Part shown: positions 23,056 to 44,165 of the stretch, piece by piece
Layout: each line of letters begins with the position of its first letter
How positions within the stretch are numbered: position 1 is the first letter of the stretch
Assembly (NCBI GenBank): GCA_018292915.2
Contig: JACVVK020000214.1
Span: 632,501 to 696,500, forward strand
Direction of reading: 5' to 3'
Length of the DNA: 64,000 nucleotides
From: Batillaria attramentaria
Taxonomy: Eukaryota > Mollusca > Gastropoda > Batillariidae
The notes under the pieces: model-generated
The model's database searches: none
What the model was told of the DNA's origin: nothing
Seen by the model: only the letters and a program-made list of their open reading frames with translations
Program-made: the position numbers and the translations under genes

Positions 23056-24832
23056 CACGGACACTGAGATACAAGACAACTACATAAAGTGCATGGCTGA
23101 CACGCCAACAGCTGTCAGGCTAGCCTGACACTGTTGCCAACAATGTCTTTACATATTTGCAACCGGCCATGACGGATGACAGTCCTGGGGCTTGACCAAA
23201 GTCGAGGGAGCGCTAAACCCTCCTTCACGTAGCGTTGTGGAGCCACAGCCGGACGCCAGCTCTTGCCGCTTGAGAGCCTTGGGCCTTACACCGCTGCGCT
23301 CACCCACACACCCAACTTGCAGGCGTGTCCTGGTCCCCTGCCCATGTTCCGGACCACTATAACCAGTGGGACTCGAACCTGTCTCCGCCAGCCGCTCCGT
23401 TTCGTGGCGCGTCTCAGGAGGGAGTGTTCGCCTGAACTGACCGTATGCCTAACATAACTTGCATGAGTAGCGTTCACATACTAGCGGTTACTTGCATGAG
23501 CAGTGTCCAGGCACGAGGCACACATGCCCTTACAAATACTCGTGCCGCTCATGTGTGCACGCAGGACACAGTTCAACCGGTGAGTTAAAGATCTTCTGCT
23601 CTGTAATTGTTGATAATCACAGGTTAAACGCCAGTCACATTATATGTCAATTGGATCTTGACACTGGCATTGTCGTCACCCCTAAAAATGCTAATTTCTA
23701 GAAACAAACCTTACCATGCACAGACCTCTCGAGGGCACGCACCTAACAGGAGTTTAAAAACATTCGAAAATTCGACTCAGGCCTCACTGGAGTAATGGAA
23801 GTATACCATCTGCTAAATCCAGAAAGCTACTTCATACAAAGCCACCCGCGTCATCTATGCCTGCCGTGTCCGCAAAGTCCAAGCTCCGCTGGCAGCTGAC
23901 ATCCACCTCGCTCTTCAAATATCAAAATCACGAAAAAAAAAACAAAAAAAAAACGTGTTTTTTTTTTTTCTCGTGAAAACAAAAATCATTATAAACTAAC
24001 ACACTCGCCAGACATGGTCCTTAAAAAACCCAAACAAACAAGGAACGCCACCACCAACAACAACAACAACAAAAACAACAACCAAAAAACCCAACAACAA
24101 CAAACCCACACAAAACAAAAAACTGCATTTGACCCCAGTCATACCAACTTGCTGTTAGAGACTGTCTTCAGTTGATGCATTTTGTTCTGTAGGAAACTAA
24201 ATGTCTATGCAAACAGACATCAAAAGAGCTCTCTCTCTCTGTCTCTCTCCCTCTCTCTGAGAGGCAAGTCACGGTGTGCATCGCTCTCTGTTCATCATGG
24301 ATTTATGTGTGCTATGCTGAAGTGACTTGGACAAATTTTGGTGTACTAACTGTTCTCGGTACCTGCTTTTTAGTGGTGTTATTTTCATGAACGGATTTAC
24401 CAAAACGTGTGAGTAATTTGGGATACATTTTTGCCAGTGTTTGTGAATTCAAATGAAACTAAGACACCGGCCACCAATCCGAGCGCGCGCGAGACGCCAA
24501 TATCCTGGCCTGTGTTGATTCAGTGACGCAATAGGCGCCAGAGTGTTGCCTGCCGGACGTATGCCCACTGCCTGCCTTCCTCCCTGCGTGGACCCAAGTC
24601 CCTGTCTGACGTAAGACGGCGCAACGCCAGCCTCGTCTCCAGCAGAGGGAATCCACTTCGCTACGCTTCACCACCCCGGCCGAAGTCTGTCAAGCGGGTT
24701 AGTGAACATGGCACCACTTCATTGCCCCATCCCTCGTACTCCCTCCCCATCCACCATACTCAAGATGTGTCCTGTTCTTGATCTGTACTAGACGTACACA
24801 GCTGCCCTAGCTTTCCTTCGCCCCTTTGTACA
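23056..24832. other. Between the Penelope-like element and the LINE
   Basis: 23160-23440 is GC-rich, with a lone B-box-like ACAGGTTCGAGTCCC on the - strand. 23930-24120 is A-rich with CAA repeats. The LINE 5' UTR probably starts within 24250-24830, but no boundary is visible. Confidence 0.4.
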
Positions 24833-27586
24833 ATGGCTCATAAAACCCACACTCCCGGAGTCACTGTCCAACAACCCGTGTCCAAAACCCCTCTCACCCA
24901 CCGTGACCCCACTCTCAAGCATTATAAAGACATTCGACAATGTAAGTTCGCCTGCACTGGCACCAGCGCCGTGAGAATTTTGAAAAGTTGGCGAAGCGCT
25001 CTGTACACGCGCTATGTACGTCTCCTGCGACATTGTACCCAAGACCAGTACACAGTGACATGGAGGGACTTGGATTTTGACGAACAACCCCTGACCCTTG
25101 ATGAGTCGTACCTAGACTGCACCAGGCCAACCATCCCTACCAATCTGTTTAAGACCTTCTGTCAGATCCACGATGAATATGGGGACAAGCTGATCACAGT
25201 TACACTTTTCTTCAAGAAAAAACGGTGTCAGGGCGGCACATGTGCAATCCAGGGCAATCACAAAGTCGAGTGGGTAAAGACTGAATTTCATGCCTTGTGT
25301 CAACACGTCAGGCAGATAGAGGAGGGCACGGACAACCCAGCAGATAATGTTCCCATCCCCCTTGAACTTTGCGACACCGCTGCAGATGCGGCCACCACCA
25401 CTGTGTCTCCACCCACCACCCCTCCCCGCTCATCCGTTGGATCACTATTAGACGTGTCCATCGCCGACACCCCGGTCACACCCACCCGCTCCTCTGCCGG
25501 ATTAGTGTCAGACGACACGGTCTTGTCCCTCGTGGTGCAGCCAGCAGAGGGCTCATTGGAAGAGAAGATACTCCTCTCCACCCCACCGCCGCCCTGCCCC
25601 CTCCAGCCATCGTCACCCACAGAATCAGTGAATGCGGCTGGTGCAAACACACAAACTGTCAGTCTTACTGGCCACACCCTGTACAAGACGATCACCAACG
25701 GCGGTGCCCCGTCCTCCGACCCTGCACCATGTGCACAGCAAACCGCTACAAATGACGGGTCTGCTCAGCCTGATCCTAAGGACGTGTCAAGGCCAACTCC
25801 CTGTACCCATGAGGACGCCGACACCCCCACTCGGGACACTAATCCGTCTAAAGTATCGAACAAGCCTGGCGTCCGTTCCCTCCGACAGCAGGCACTGTCA
25901 AATCTTCCGGGTAGAGACTTGTACATCTACACCTCTGTGCAAACCTACCTTGGAAGTGCTCATACGCTCAATAAGTCTCTCAGACATGAAATGAACACTG
26001 CCAAGAAAGATTTGTCAGCAATCCTGCTTAGGATAGACCAGCTGGACAGCCGAATGCGAGATGAAGCTGTCAAAGCGGCAAACACTGTGAAGATTTCAGA
26101 GCAGTGTATGAACGACCGACTAACAGACCTCCAGGACAAACTGAACGGATTAGTGAAAGAACATCATGCTCTCCAGGATAAGGTTGGTCGTCTGTTGTCT
26201 GCAAGAGAAAGCCAAGGGCAGGTCATCCGTGAATTGAAACAGCAGCTACAACAACAGACACCCCAACTGCCCAGCCAGCCAGCTCAAGAGCCCCTTGTCG
26301 CCGACAGCAACCACCATACCGTGGTCCAGCAAGAGCCAGTGCCTGCCAGTGGTCAGCCTATTCCGGTGCTGATTACCGGTTCTGGGTTCCTCTCCGACGA
26401 TAGCCAGACCTACACTGAACCCAGACGGGACACCACCGCGATCAGCGACCAAAGGATTACCTCCCCTAGAAATGACGGCGCGGTGATCCCCCGTGCGCAC
26501 CGTAAAGCTGCTGTGCAGCTTACGCCCTCCAGCAACGGCGGCGAGATCAACAGCCAGGACCATGGTAGACGGGAAGGTACACGACACAGTCCAACGGAAG
26601 TAATGACGCAACAGACTGTACTCCCCACCACAACAACACTTCTTGTCGGTGACTCCATCATACGGCATATAAAGGGAGAAAAGATGCAAACCGGCCCACA
26701 GGACAATGTACAGGTGGTGTCTGTATCTGGCCTCACCACTGCTCATCTAGCGGACTGGCTGATTAATCAGCCGGAAATTCCAAGCGTGCGGGTAGTTATT
26801 TTCCACACTGGAGTTAACGACTGTAAAGTAGGAAGTGAGGTGTCACTACAGACATGGCAGCAAGTGGTTTCACAGTGCAAACGTGTCTTCCCCAACGCCA
26901 AGCTGCAAGCGTCAGGAATCATCCCCGCCCTGGGCCGGCATACGATGAACACTCACATTTCTGCATCTAATGCCAGTCTCCAACATGTATGCAGAAAGAT
27001 GGGTGTCCAATTCATCGACAACAGGCCTATCTTCACTGCTCCCAGTGGCGCGCCACGTAAAGCCCTGTACAGGAGTGGTGACAGGATCCACCCCAGCATG
27101 CAGGGCACCATCAGCCTGGCCCTGCACATCAAACGCGGCGGCCTCCTTCACCCCAGCCATCATTCCACCGGCGCCGCCAGGGATCATCACAGCCGAACCG
27201 CACGGAACACGCAGGGAACAGAACTCTACCCCCACGTCGTTGCCAGGCAGCAGCGTGAGGCTTCCCTAGCAACCCGTCGTCACGGGCCACTACTCACTTC
27301 AAGTGACACCCCGCGTGGTGAGGAGGGCGTCACCCAGGTCAAGTCTGACGCTACTGCTCCAACTCTCCAGCCACCAGTGCTACCTACCTGGCATCCACCG
27401 ACCCATAACGTGCTACCGCAGTACCCAGTACAAAACGATCAGCACTATGTGCCCCAACATTATAATACAGTGATGCAGCCATATCCACAATATCACTCAG
27501 CTGCACCCGCTTTCCACCCGTTTCCCAAACCCTGGGGGCCCATGGAGCATGTGATGCAGTTCCAGAGTCCAGCTGGAGTTTGGTAA
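24833..27586 (+). CDS. LINE ORF1: coiled coil plus SGNH/GDSL hydrolase, 917 aa
   Basis: Intact ORF of 917 codons. Residues 1-170 are an uncharacterised N-terminal region rich in basic and aromatic residues; 180-370 is Pro/Thr-rich linker; about 385-480 is a coiled coil (DLSAILLRIDQLDSRMRDEA, LQDKLNGL, ELKQQLQQQ); about 600-760 is an SGNH hydrolase with LLVGDSIIRHI (Ser), HTGVNDCKVG (Asn) and SGDRIHPS (Asp, His), so all catalytic residues are present. Esterase-containing ORF1 proteins are known in CR1-clade LINEs, where they bind RNA and perhaps membranes. Pro/His/Tyr-rich C terminus. Its intactness suggests fairly recent activity. Confidence 0.85.
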   Translation: MAHKTHTPGVTVQQPVSKTPLTHRDPTLKHYKDIRQCKFACTGTSAVRILKSWRSALYTRYVRLLRHCTQDQYTVTWRDLDFDEQPLTLDESYLDCTRPTIPTNLFKTFCQIHDEYGDKLITVTLFFKKKRCQGGTCAIQGNHKVEWVKTEFHALCQHVRQIEEGTDNPADNVPIPLELCDTAADAATTTVSPPTTPPRSSVGSLLDVSIADTPVTPTRSSAGLVSDDTVLSLVVQPAEGSLEEKILLSTPPPPCPLQPSSPTESVNAAGANTQTVSLTGHTLYKTITNGGAPSSDPAPCAQQTATNDGSAQPDPKDVSRPTPCTHEDADTPTRDTNPSKVSNKPGVRSLRQQALSNLPGRDLYIYTSVQTYLGSAHTLNKSLRHEMNTAKKDLSAILLRIDQLDSRMRDEAVKAANTVKISEQCMNDRLTDLQDKLNGLVKEHHALQDKVGRLLSARESQGQVIRELKQQLQQQTPQLPSQPAQEPLVADSNHHTVVQQEPVPASGQPIPVLITGSGFLSDDSQTYTEPRRDTTAISDQRITSPRNDGAVIPRAHRKAAVQLTPSSNGGEINSQDHGRREGTRHSPTEVMTQQTVLPTTTTLLVGDSIIRHIKGEKMQTGPQDNVQVVSVSGLTTAHLADWLINQPEIPSVRVVIFHTGVNDCKVGSEVSLQTWQQVVSQCKRVFPNAKLQASGIIPALGRHTMNTHISASNASLQHVCRKMGVQFIDNRPIFTAPSGAPRKALYRSGDRIHPSMQGTISLALHIKRGGLLHPSHHSTGAARDHHSRTARNTQGTELYPHVVARQQREASLATRRHGPLLTSSDTPRGEEGVTQVKSDATAPTLQPPVLPTWHPPTHNVLPQYPVQNDQHYVPQHYNTVMQPYPQYHSAAPAFHPFPKPWGPMEHVMQFQSPAGVW

Positions 27587-28148
27587 TGTAGTGTATGAAC
27601 TATAACGTGGTCAATGGACTGTTACAGTGCGCTGTGTTGTTTCAGTTGATGATATTACAGATTACCCCTACTCTATTTCGGGACTGCTTGCAAGGCGTTT
27701 GATTCAGGGAAGGGGTTGATGTTCGTTGTGATTGTCATCACAAACATTTGATATTGATGCAATTGGTGACTGACGCAGTGGTGACGTAGTTTCTTCGGAA
27801 TCGGAACCGACGAGTGTGTAATTCGATTGATTTACGAAGGTGACCGCTGTGTGATCTTTATTGTTGCGCACTATCAGTATCACGTGGACAACACATTTTT
27901 TTTTTTCTCCGTCTAGTTTCTTCTTTTCCTCTTTTTTATATTTTATTCTCAGTTATTGTTGCTTTAGCTGCTTCTATTTTGAATTTTGTTTACGCAACTA
28001 TACACACGCTGCAGCCGGAAAATCCGTGTCCCCGAATCAGTGACGGTATCACGCAGCAGAGATCCTCCACTGACCGGTGAAGTTCACCCAGAGCAGACTG
28101 TGTGTACTTAGAGCATAACGCTACATTTTGTGGACGCTGTGTGTGTAA

Positions 28149-29122
28149 AGGCGCGTCTTAACTATAGCCGAAGAAGTCCTCGGCGATGACAACCGAACTT
28201 CTTCGGCTTCATTCGGCGTGGCCTCCACGTACTAACTAGGCGTCAAGCATTCGTGACATGTGACCGAAGGAAAATAGCAATGGCGCCGATTGTGAGCTTA
28301 CCGGTGAAGTGCGTCTCGTAGCAACTGTAGCTTTTGAGGGAAATCAAGGGGTTACACGACAACATGGCTTTACGTATTTAAAAGGGCACTATCTGAACTA
28401 ATCAATGTGACCCAACTGCACCATGAATTGCATTAAAAACCGAAATAATCACCAACGAAACCACTGAACCGACAGACAGTTACGAGCCGGTACACCGGCG
28501 TAGCAGACGGTCACCAGCACACGGCGGAAGAAAAACGTCATACCAACAACAATGTCGCGGTTTTGCATCAATTTTAGCAAACAAAATCAAAATTCTACAC
28601 TACCTCAGTAATCAGAGTGACGCAAGTGAGCCATGAAAGTTACAGATGCCTGAAATATCAGCGACTAGAACGTTGAATCGGTACTCATGTGACGACGCGG
28701 CCCTCACGCGAGCAGACGGCGTTAGCATGCGAAGCAAAAACGCTGTAATTACAGATATTTCGCATTCTTACTTCACCTGTAACATTGTAAGTCAAATGTA
28801 CACTATCCTTACTAATCAATGTATTCCAACAGCACCAAGAAACTTCTTCATTGCCGAAATATTAATGCTTGTAACTTTGAACCGACACCGGCCATGTGCG
28901 AGCGCGACCCTCCGCCATCTTGAAATCAGATAGCTGGCGAATCTGGACCAGCCAATCAGATAGCGTCTGGCGAAATCATTCGGGGTTGATCGCGAATGTT
29001 CGCATAACATGTTGAGCGAAGCCCAAACAGCCCAAAATCGCTTCGCGAGGCCCCAAAATGTTTCGGGCGAAGCGTTTTTTTGTTCGGTCTTCGAGGTTGA
29101 TCGCTATAGTTAAGACGCGCCT
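28149..29122. mobile_element. Harbinger-type MITE inside the LINE
   Basis: Terminal inverted repeats AGGCGCGTCTTAACTATAG / complement, 19 bp and perfect, flanked by TAA (28146-28148, 29123-29125), the TWA-type target duplication of PIF/Harbinger. Interior of 974 bp with no coding capacity and with partly self-complementary CGAAG-rich ends. It lies between ORF1 and ORF2 of the LINE, so it inserted later. Confidence 0.75.
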
Positions 29123-29335
29123 TAACGAGTGGCCTTCTCACATTGTCGTGCTAGCCATAGACAGTGTTAACTATCCCCACTATCCGCGAATTAGTCTTTG
29201 TGGCTTGTGTGGCTTTAAGCTCACTCACTCACTACCTAGAAATATAAGTTCGTTCTTGTTTATTCTTATCATTACTTGTCTTCTTTTTCAGTTCTGGTTT
29301 TATCATTTTACATTCTGTCATTCATAGTCTAACGC

Positions 29336-32153
29336 GTGTCTGTAAACACTATGCCTTCTTCAGATTTTAGTACCAATCACATACACATTGGTCATTTGAA
29401 TATTTATCATTTAGTTAATAAGATTCCTGATCTTTGTATGCTTTTGACTCAGGCCAGTCCTTTCCACATATTCGGTGTCACAGAATCCCGACTAAACGAT
29501 CGTATTGATGATGATTCAGTTTCCGTACAAGATTTTTCGGTCATACGCCGCGATCCTGAACAGCCTGGTCATACCGGCATTACTGTGTATATCCACAATT
29601 CCATTAGCCATGTCACTCGCAGACGCAAAGACCTAGAGTCCAGTTATGTGGAAAGTGTCTGGGTAGAGGTAAAGGCAAACAAATCGGCACCATTATTAGT
29701 ATGTTTTATATACAGGAATCCTTCATCCACCTTTCCGTGGTATGATGAATTCAAAAAAATGTTGGACAAAGCAAAAAGTTGTTCGTCAGAAATCCTTATT
29801 TTAGGTGATCTAAACATCAATATGTTTTTGAAAAACCCCTCTTGGGAATGTACCTTATCACTGTTCGGACTTAAACAACTCATCAAAGAACCAACACGGG
29901 TATCACCATCGTCCTCCACCCTAATAGACCATATCTACACAACCAATACAACAAGAGTGATAGGTACGAACGTTCCCAAAGTAGGAATAAGCGACCACTA
30001 CCCTGTGTGTTGTAGCTGGGCCTTGAAAACCGATAAATCTTTCAAAAAACATATCCATACATCAATAAAATACAGATCGCTGAAACATTTTGATAAAGAC
30101 GCATTTCTCTTTGACCTCAGTAAAATATCATTTACTACCGTTTACAACTACAACGATCCCACGGAAGCTTTGTCGGAATGGTACAGGTTATTCCTCAGTG
30201 TTCTTGACAGGCACGCCCCCTTTCGTGAAAAACGAGTGAAGAATGCTCAGTTGCCAGCCTGGCTCAACAAAGATATAAAAGATGCTATGTCTCTCAGAGA
30301 TGAGCTCAAAAGAAACAAAGATTTTGTCGCTTACCGTAAGCAAAGAAATCGTGTGAAATATCTGGTGAGACAAGCGCACAAGGCCCACTTCCATCGTCTT
30401 ATGGACGGTAAAAAAGACATCATCCCTGTAAACGCGTTTACAAAATCCAAACAAAATCCGCAGTGCACGTCTATTACGGCTGATGACTTCAATAATTACT
30501 TTCTCTCAGCTGCCAGTTCACTGCTACACAGTTCAACCCATAGTCCCTCTATATCAGAAAAATTAGTTTCTTTCTGTGAGAACAAGCTGCCTCCCGGAGT
30601 ATCGTTTGATATTCCCCTTTTAACTGTTCACGAGGTCGGCAGATCTATATCCTCCATGAAAAATAGACGGTCATCCGGCCACGACGGCATCAGCAGTACT
30701 GTCTTAAAATTAGCGTTGTCCTACATTGTCGAGTCGGTGACGTATGTTTACAACCTGTGTGTACAGCAAGATACTTTTCCGTCAGATCTTATAAAAGCTA
30801 AAGTCGTGCCCCTTCCTAAAACCAAAAACTTAACAGATCCAAACAAGTTCAGACCCATTTCCCTTCTACCAACACTGTCCAAACCAATTGAAAGGCACGT
30901 TCACAAGCACTTGCAGAGCTCCATTAAACAAACACGTACTCATCCACCAGCTTCAATCAGGATTTCGCCCGCGGCACTCCTGCCACACGGCGCTTACGCA
31001 TTTAGTCGACCGATGGCTTAATGCGATGAATAACTGTGAAATGACAGGTGCGGTCTTCTTGGACCTGACCAAAGCTTTTGACCTCGTGAACCACCGGCTA
31101 CTACTCGAAAAACTTACCGCGTATCGTCTTAGTGCACACAGCCTTTCGTTCTTCACTTCCTATCTTGATAAACGAACCCAGTATGTTTATATCAATGGGA
31201 AAAGTTCTTCCGAGGGGGTGATACTGCATGGCGTGCCCCAAGGATCTATCCTCGGTCCACTCCTTTTCTCTGTTTTTATAAATGACCTACCATTAAATAT
31301 ATCTAATCCGCAAGTAACATGTAGTCTTTTCGCTGATGATGGAACACTCGACATTTCAGCTTCTGATGTGTCATTCATAAATACGTCATTGCAACAGAGT
31401 CTTAATGAAGTTGCTCACTGGTGTAATAATAACTGCATGATTCCTAATCCATCTAAAACAAAATGTATGCTTATCACGACAAGACAGAAACACCAGATGA
31501 ACCCACCTCCTCTTCAGTTATCCTTTAATTCCCATCATGTTGAACAAGTTCGGGATCAGCGTGTGCTAGGCATTACAATCGACGATCAGCTCAGCTGGCA
31601 GGCGCATGTCAACAAAGTGTGTAAAACGCTATCAAAAAACCTATTTCTATTGTCCAAAATCAAATATTTTACAGATGAGGATACTAGAAAACTTTTTTAT
31701 AGTGCCCATATACAGCCCCATCTTGACTATGCCTCCTCTGTTTGGGATGGCTGTAGTGATGCTAACTTTAAAAAACTCAACTCTCTCCATAGAAGGTCCG
31801 TAAAATTAATTGCTGCAAACAGCATGCCTGCTATCAGTACGGACGAAAAACTCACCAAATTTGAGATTTTGTCCCTTCACAAACATTTGCTATTTAACAA
31901 ATTAGTCTTCATGCGTAAAATCACCCTCTCGGAAGCACCGGCCTATCTTTCTCATTTATTCAAACAAACACACAAGCCATACGGAACACTGAGGAATGAG
32001 CTACTTGTACCAAAGCCGCGTATAGATATATTCACGTCATCCCTGTCGTACTCAGGCGCAACACATTGGAATGCACTGCCAAAACACATAAAGTCAGCCC
32101 CTACCCTCGGAACTTTCAAGACCCGGCTACTAGCTTATCTTAATAATACTTAA
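29336..32153 (+). pseudogene. LINE ORF2: endonuclease and reverse transcriptase with one frameshift
   Basis: First frame (to 31021) has the APE endonuclease: HIGHLNIYHLVNKI, FGVTESRLND, ILGDLNINMF, STLIDHIYTT, ISDHYPVC, then RT fingers (RRSSGHDGIS, KFRPISLLPT). Near 30917-30922 an extra base (or a two-base loss) moves the frame by +1. The second frame holds the RT palm: SGFRPRHSCHTALTHL, FLDLTKAFDLVNHR, GVPQGSILGPLLF, and FADDGTL, where Phe replaces the common Tyr, then thumb and the C-terminal PYGTLRNELLVPKPRI to the stop. One lesion in 2.8 kb. The true start may be a little upstream of 29336. Confidence 0.85.
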
Positions 32154-32460
32154 AATGTGGGCCTTGCCTCTGCTCCGAGAGCTGTTCATTTCTCCTTTTT
32201 ATCCTTCCTTATTTTTATTATTATCATTATGATTTCTATAACTATACATTACATGTATATATATCTAATCACTGCAAAATCAACATCTCAGTGGATGACA
32301 CTATTTCTTCCACTAACTTTCAGATAATCTATACAACTTTTGCCCACACTACCAGTACTTTGTTTGATTGTTCGGGTTTGTTTTTTTTTTTTTTTTTGGT
32401 TGTTGTTTTACCTTTTTATTCTTTACCATCATTTTGATATTATTTCCGCTTGAATTTGTT

Positions 32461-32491
<31 letters not shown>

Positions 32492-32492
32492 C

Positions 32493-32556
<64 letters not shown>

Positions 32557-33117
32557 AAATAGTAGTTGTAGTAGTAGAATGTAGCAAGGACAAGATAGAA
32601 GAAAGGACGCTGTACCTAATCTTTCATCCTTGAAAAATAAAGTGTCATTGTCATTGTCATTGTCTCTCTCTCTCTCTCTCTCTCTGCGCGTTTAATAAGA
32701 AACAAAATTTTGTTCCGTCTGTTTTATTGTATAAAAGCTTTGTCAATCTTTTTACAACAAATTCACTAATATACCTTTGAAATATACCTGAACAGGAGTT
32801 TACTATGATTGTCCCGACAAACAATGTACAGATAATTATTGTATGCCAATGCGTCAGATTGAAAGTGTGTTACGTAATTCTTTCTGTGTGGTTGTTCTGG
32901 CATTATTCGGCATAATTTATGTTTTACCTCCCTTAGTTTAGTGGTATCGGCATTACAATATCAATACATGCATCATCAATATAATACAATTTTACCATGA
33001 CTTATATTTCTTGCGAATGTTGATACTGTAGTAATTATTACTAAAGTGTATAGCTTTCATGATTTTGAACAGGTATAATCTCGCAAATCTGTACAAACAC
33101 TTTCAGAATAAAGTTGC

Positions 33118-34015
33118 TCCACTTTAGTAGATAGCTAAGACACTCAGCTACAAAGACAAATGCTCATTTAGCCGTCACATCTTTGTTAAATACCCAGCAG
33201 CCACCATTTTACATCCGAAGTACCCTCTCCCGGTAACGTCTCTTCCAAACGACGAGACTCATTATTTTCTCCGTCCATTCTCGCCTATACTGAACAAATT
33301 CCGAAATACAAAACACACTTCAGTAGATAGCTTAGACACCCACCTACAAATACAAATGCTCATTTGGCCGTCACATCTTTTTTAAATACCCAGCAGCCAC
33401 CATTTTACGGCCGAAGTACCGTCTCCGGATAACGTCTCTTTGAAACGGTCAGACTCATTATTTTCTCCGTCCATTCTCGCCTATATTGAACAAATTCCGA
33501 AATACAAAACACGCTTCAGTAGATAGCTAAGACACTCAGCTACAAAGACAAATGCTCATTTAGCCGTCAAATCTTTGTTAAATACCCAGCAGCCACCATT
33601 TTTCGGCGGAGTACCGTCTCCGGGTAAGGTCTCTTTCAAACGGTCAGACTCATTATTTTCTCCGTCCATTCTCGCCTATACTGACCAAATTCCGAAATAC
33701 AAAACACACTTCAGTAGATAGCTTAGACACTCAGCTACAAAGACAAATGCTCATTAAGCCGTCACATCTTTCTTAAATACCCAGCAGCCACCATTTTACA
33801 TCCGAAGTACCCTCTCCCGGTAACGTCTCTTCCAAACGATCAGACTCATTATTTTCTCCGTCCATTCTCGCCTATACTGAACAAATTCCGAAATACAAAA
33901 CACGCTTCAGTAGATAGCTAAGACACTCATCTACAAATACAAATGCTCATTTGGCCGTCACATCTTTTTTAAATACCCAGCAGCCACCATTTTACATCCG
34001 AGAAAATCCTTTGGG
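33118..34015. repeat. About 197 bp tandem repeat, 4.5 copies
   Basis: AGTAGATAGCTAAGACACTC recurs about every 196-197 bp from 33124; each unit contains AATACCCAGCAGCCACCATT and TCCGTCCATTCTCGCC. Non-coding, lies 650 bp upstream of gene 2 exon 1. Confidence 0.8.
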
Positions 34016-34107
34016 TGATTTAGAATCGAAGAACTGCTGACATTATACGCTGATACGTTCTACAACACGACACGACACGACACAATACAATACAATACAT
34101 GTTTGTT

Positions 34108-34141
<34 letters not shown>

Positions 34142-34150
34142 CCCTACCCC

Positions 34151-34227
<77 letters not shown>

Positions 34228-34663
34228 GGATTGGCTTGTGGGTTAATCTTTTCCAAAAACTGCTTCAAATTGCTGACTCCGTTTAGAATACAGAATACTT
34301 TATTGATCCCATATATCCTTGTTGTTGTTGTTGTTGTTTTTGAGACAGTGGTACTTTGAAAGAATGTAAATATAGCATCAGTCTTAAGTGACAGGCCTAC
34401 TTTAAACAAAACCAGTTGCTGCTTACATCTTTAAGTAGCCACTACAGATCCGTAAGAGCACTTATGTTCGAGTTATACAATCTATTGTCATCGACAATAA
34501 CATAACTTCCCTGTTCAGACGCTCCCTGGGAACCCGAAATGTGTCATCCTTCGTCTCGGTTTCAGTTGTTCTGGTTTGACTGTTTGTTTGTTTGTTTGTT
34601 TTTTACCCAGGATCAGTCGTAGGATGTATGCCTGGTTTTACTGCAAATCTGCTCTACGCGATC

Positions 34664-43025
<8,362 letters not shown>

Positions 43026-44000
43026 TTTGCTTGTCTCAGTCTGGTTGGAGTATTTCCTTGTGAAGCTCACGACACACTTGATACGTTGTTGTTGTTTGTA
43101 CAAACGTGGAAAACACGCTCTGGAAAAATGAAGGCAAAAGCATGGTGGAGACGCATGTCACAGGAAAAACGCCATGTTCGTTGTTTATTTGGACTTAAAA
43201 CACCCCCGTGTGGCATCAGACTCAGCGGTTGAACAAGCCACTGTATACAGGCTGAAGGCAGGGGGGGGGGGGGGGGGGTCCTAAGTAAAACCCGTCTGCT
43301 TCTGTGAATCAGAAATTTTCTACACTAATATAAAAAGAACAAGCAGACCTGTCAGCGCTCACGGTATCAGGCTGCCCTCATCCTCACCTACCCTCATTCC
43401 CCTCCAGCATGACATTGTGCAGGTTTGATTTTAATTGTTTCAGTCATATTAAGGTACCGGGTACGTATCCATATAGACATGCGACGATGAAGTGGTAGAG
43501 GTGTGATGGTGGAGCGATAGCGACAAACGTCTTTGGGTCAGTGTATCCGTAGAAATGATGCGACTGGCAGCATCCAGTCTTCTTGCGTTTATTGGTTTAT
43601 TTGTTTATTTCTCGGTGCAGCCGAAGGCAACTGTACATTTCATGGACAATGAAGTTATCCGTATCTGTATCTGTACCCGGCCTTTACCTTATGGTGACCT
43701 GAAAGTCAAAGTGCATGCCGTTGAGGAGAAATTACTTATAACTACATCTCTGATTGTTTAAAAAAGAAAGAAAAAAAAAGGAGAAAGAAATAGAACATTA
43801 ATAGTTATTCATTACGGCTGGTTCCATCTCGTTCGCTGTTCAAACATGTGGAAAATTGCCGCAAACTGGCTAAAATTCCATTCCTCATATTCGTTTCGAA
43901 TGATGCGCGACAGAGATTCTCTGTACTCTTGAAGCGAAAGATATCACATCATTTTCCGTCCGGTGCCACCACCACGTCACTCCCGCTTATGAATACGGGT
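43026..44000. other. Downstream of gene 2
   Basis: Contains a G17 run (43261). An ORF at 43555-43761 (MMRLAASSLLAFIGLFVYFS then VQPKATVHFMDN) has a signal-peptide-like start of 68 codons in total but no splice sites that fit the receptor pattern; it could be a small secreted peptide, an exon remnant or chance. Confidence 0.3.
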
Positions 44001-44165
44001 GAGTGTTTGGAAGTTTAACGTCCTTTTCCACCACATAAGGGTGATATCAAAGACAGGGCAACAAGAAAAATGCCAGCACAAATATTTGGCCCCAGCCGGG
44101 ATTCGAACTCACGACCCGAGCATTGAAAGTCCAGCTCTCTACCATTCGGCCACCCCTGCTCCCCG
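44001..44165 (-). mobile_element. SINE family II copy
   Basis: Well-kept minus-strand copy: TTTAACGTCCTTTTCCACCA, GGGTGATATCAAAGACAGGG, CCCAGCCGGGATTCGAACTC, TCTACCATTCGGCCACC. Confidence 0.75.

Larger units (their letters stand above)
24833..32672 (+). mobile_element. CR1/L2-type LINE, nearly full length, split by a MITE
   Basis: Two ORFs on the + strand: ORF1 with coiled coil and SGNH hydrolase, ORF2 with APE-type endonuclease and reverse transcriptase, then a 3' UTR of about 500 bp ending in AATAAAG and (TCATTG)n at 32644-32662. A (GA)n(GC)n(GT)n tract (32461-32554) sits in the UTR. A 974 bp MITE lies between the ORFs. The 5' boundary and target duplication could not be fixed. A second, truncated copy lies on the other strand at 45618-46300. 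Confidence 0.85.

Noticed and set aside
23160..23440. Another tRNA-derived SINE on the minus strand
   Set aside because: Only a B-box-like AGGTTCGAGTCCC was seen; no convincing A box, tail or second copy.
34020..34409. ORFs of HTHTHT, VCVCVC or RERERE in GT, CA and GA tracts across the window
   Set aside because: They are read from dinucleotide repeats; no conserved domain, splice context or start is present.
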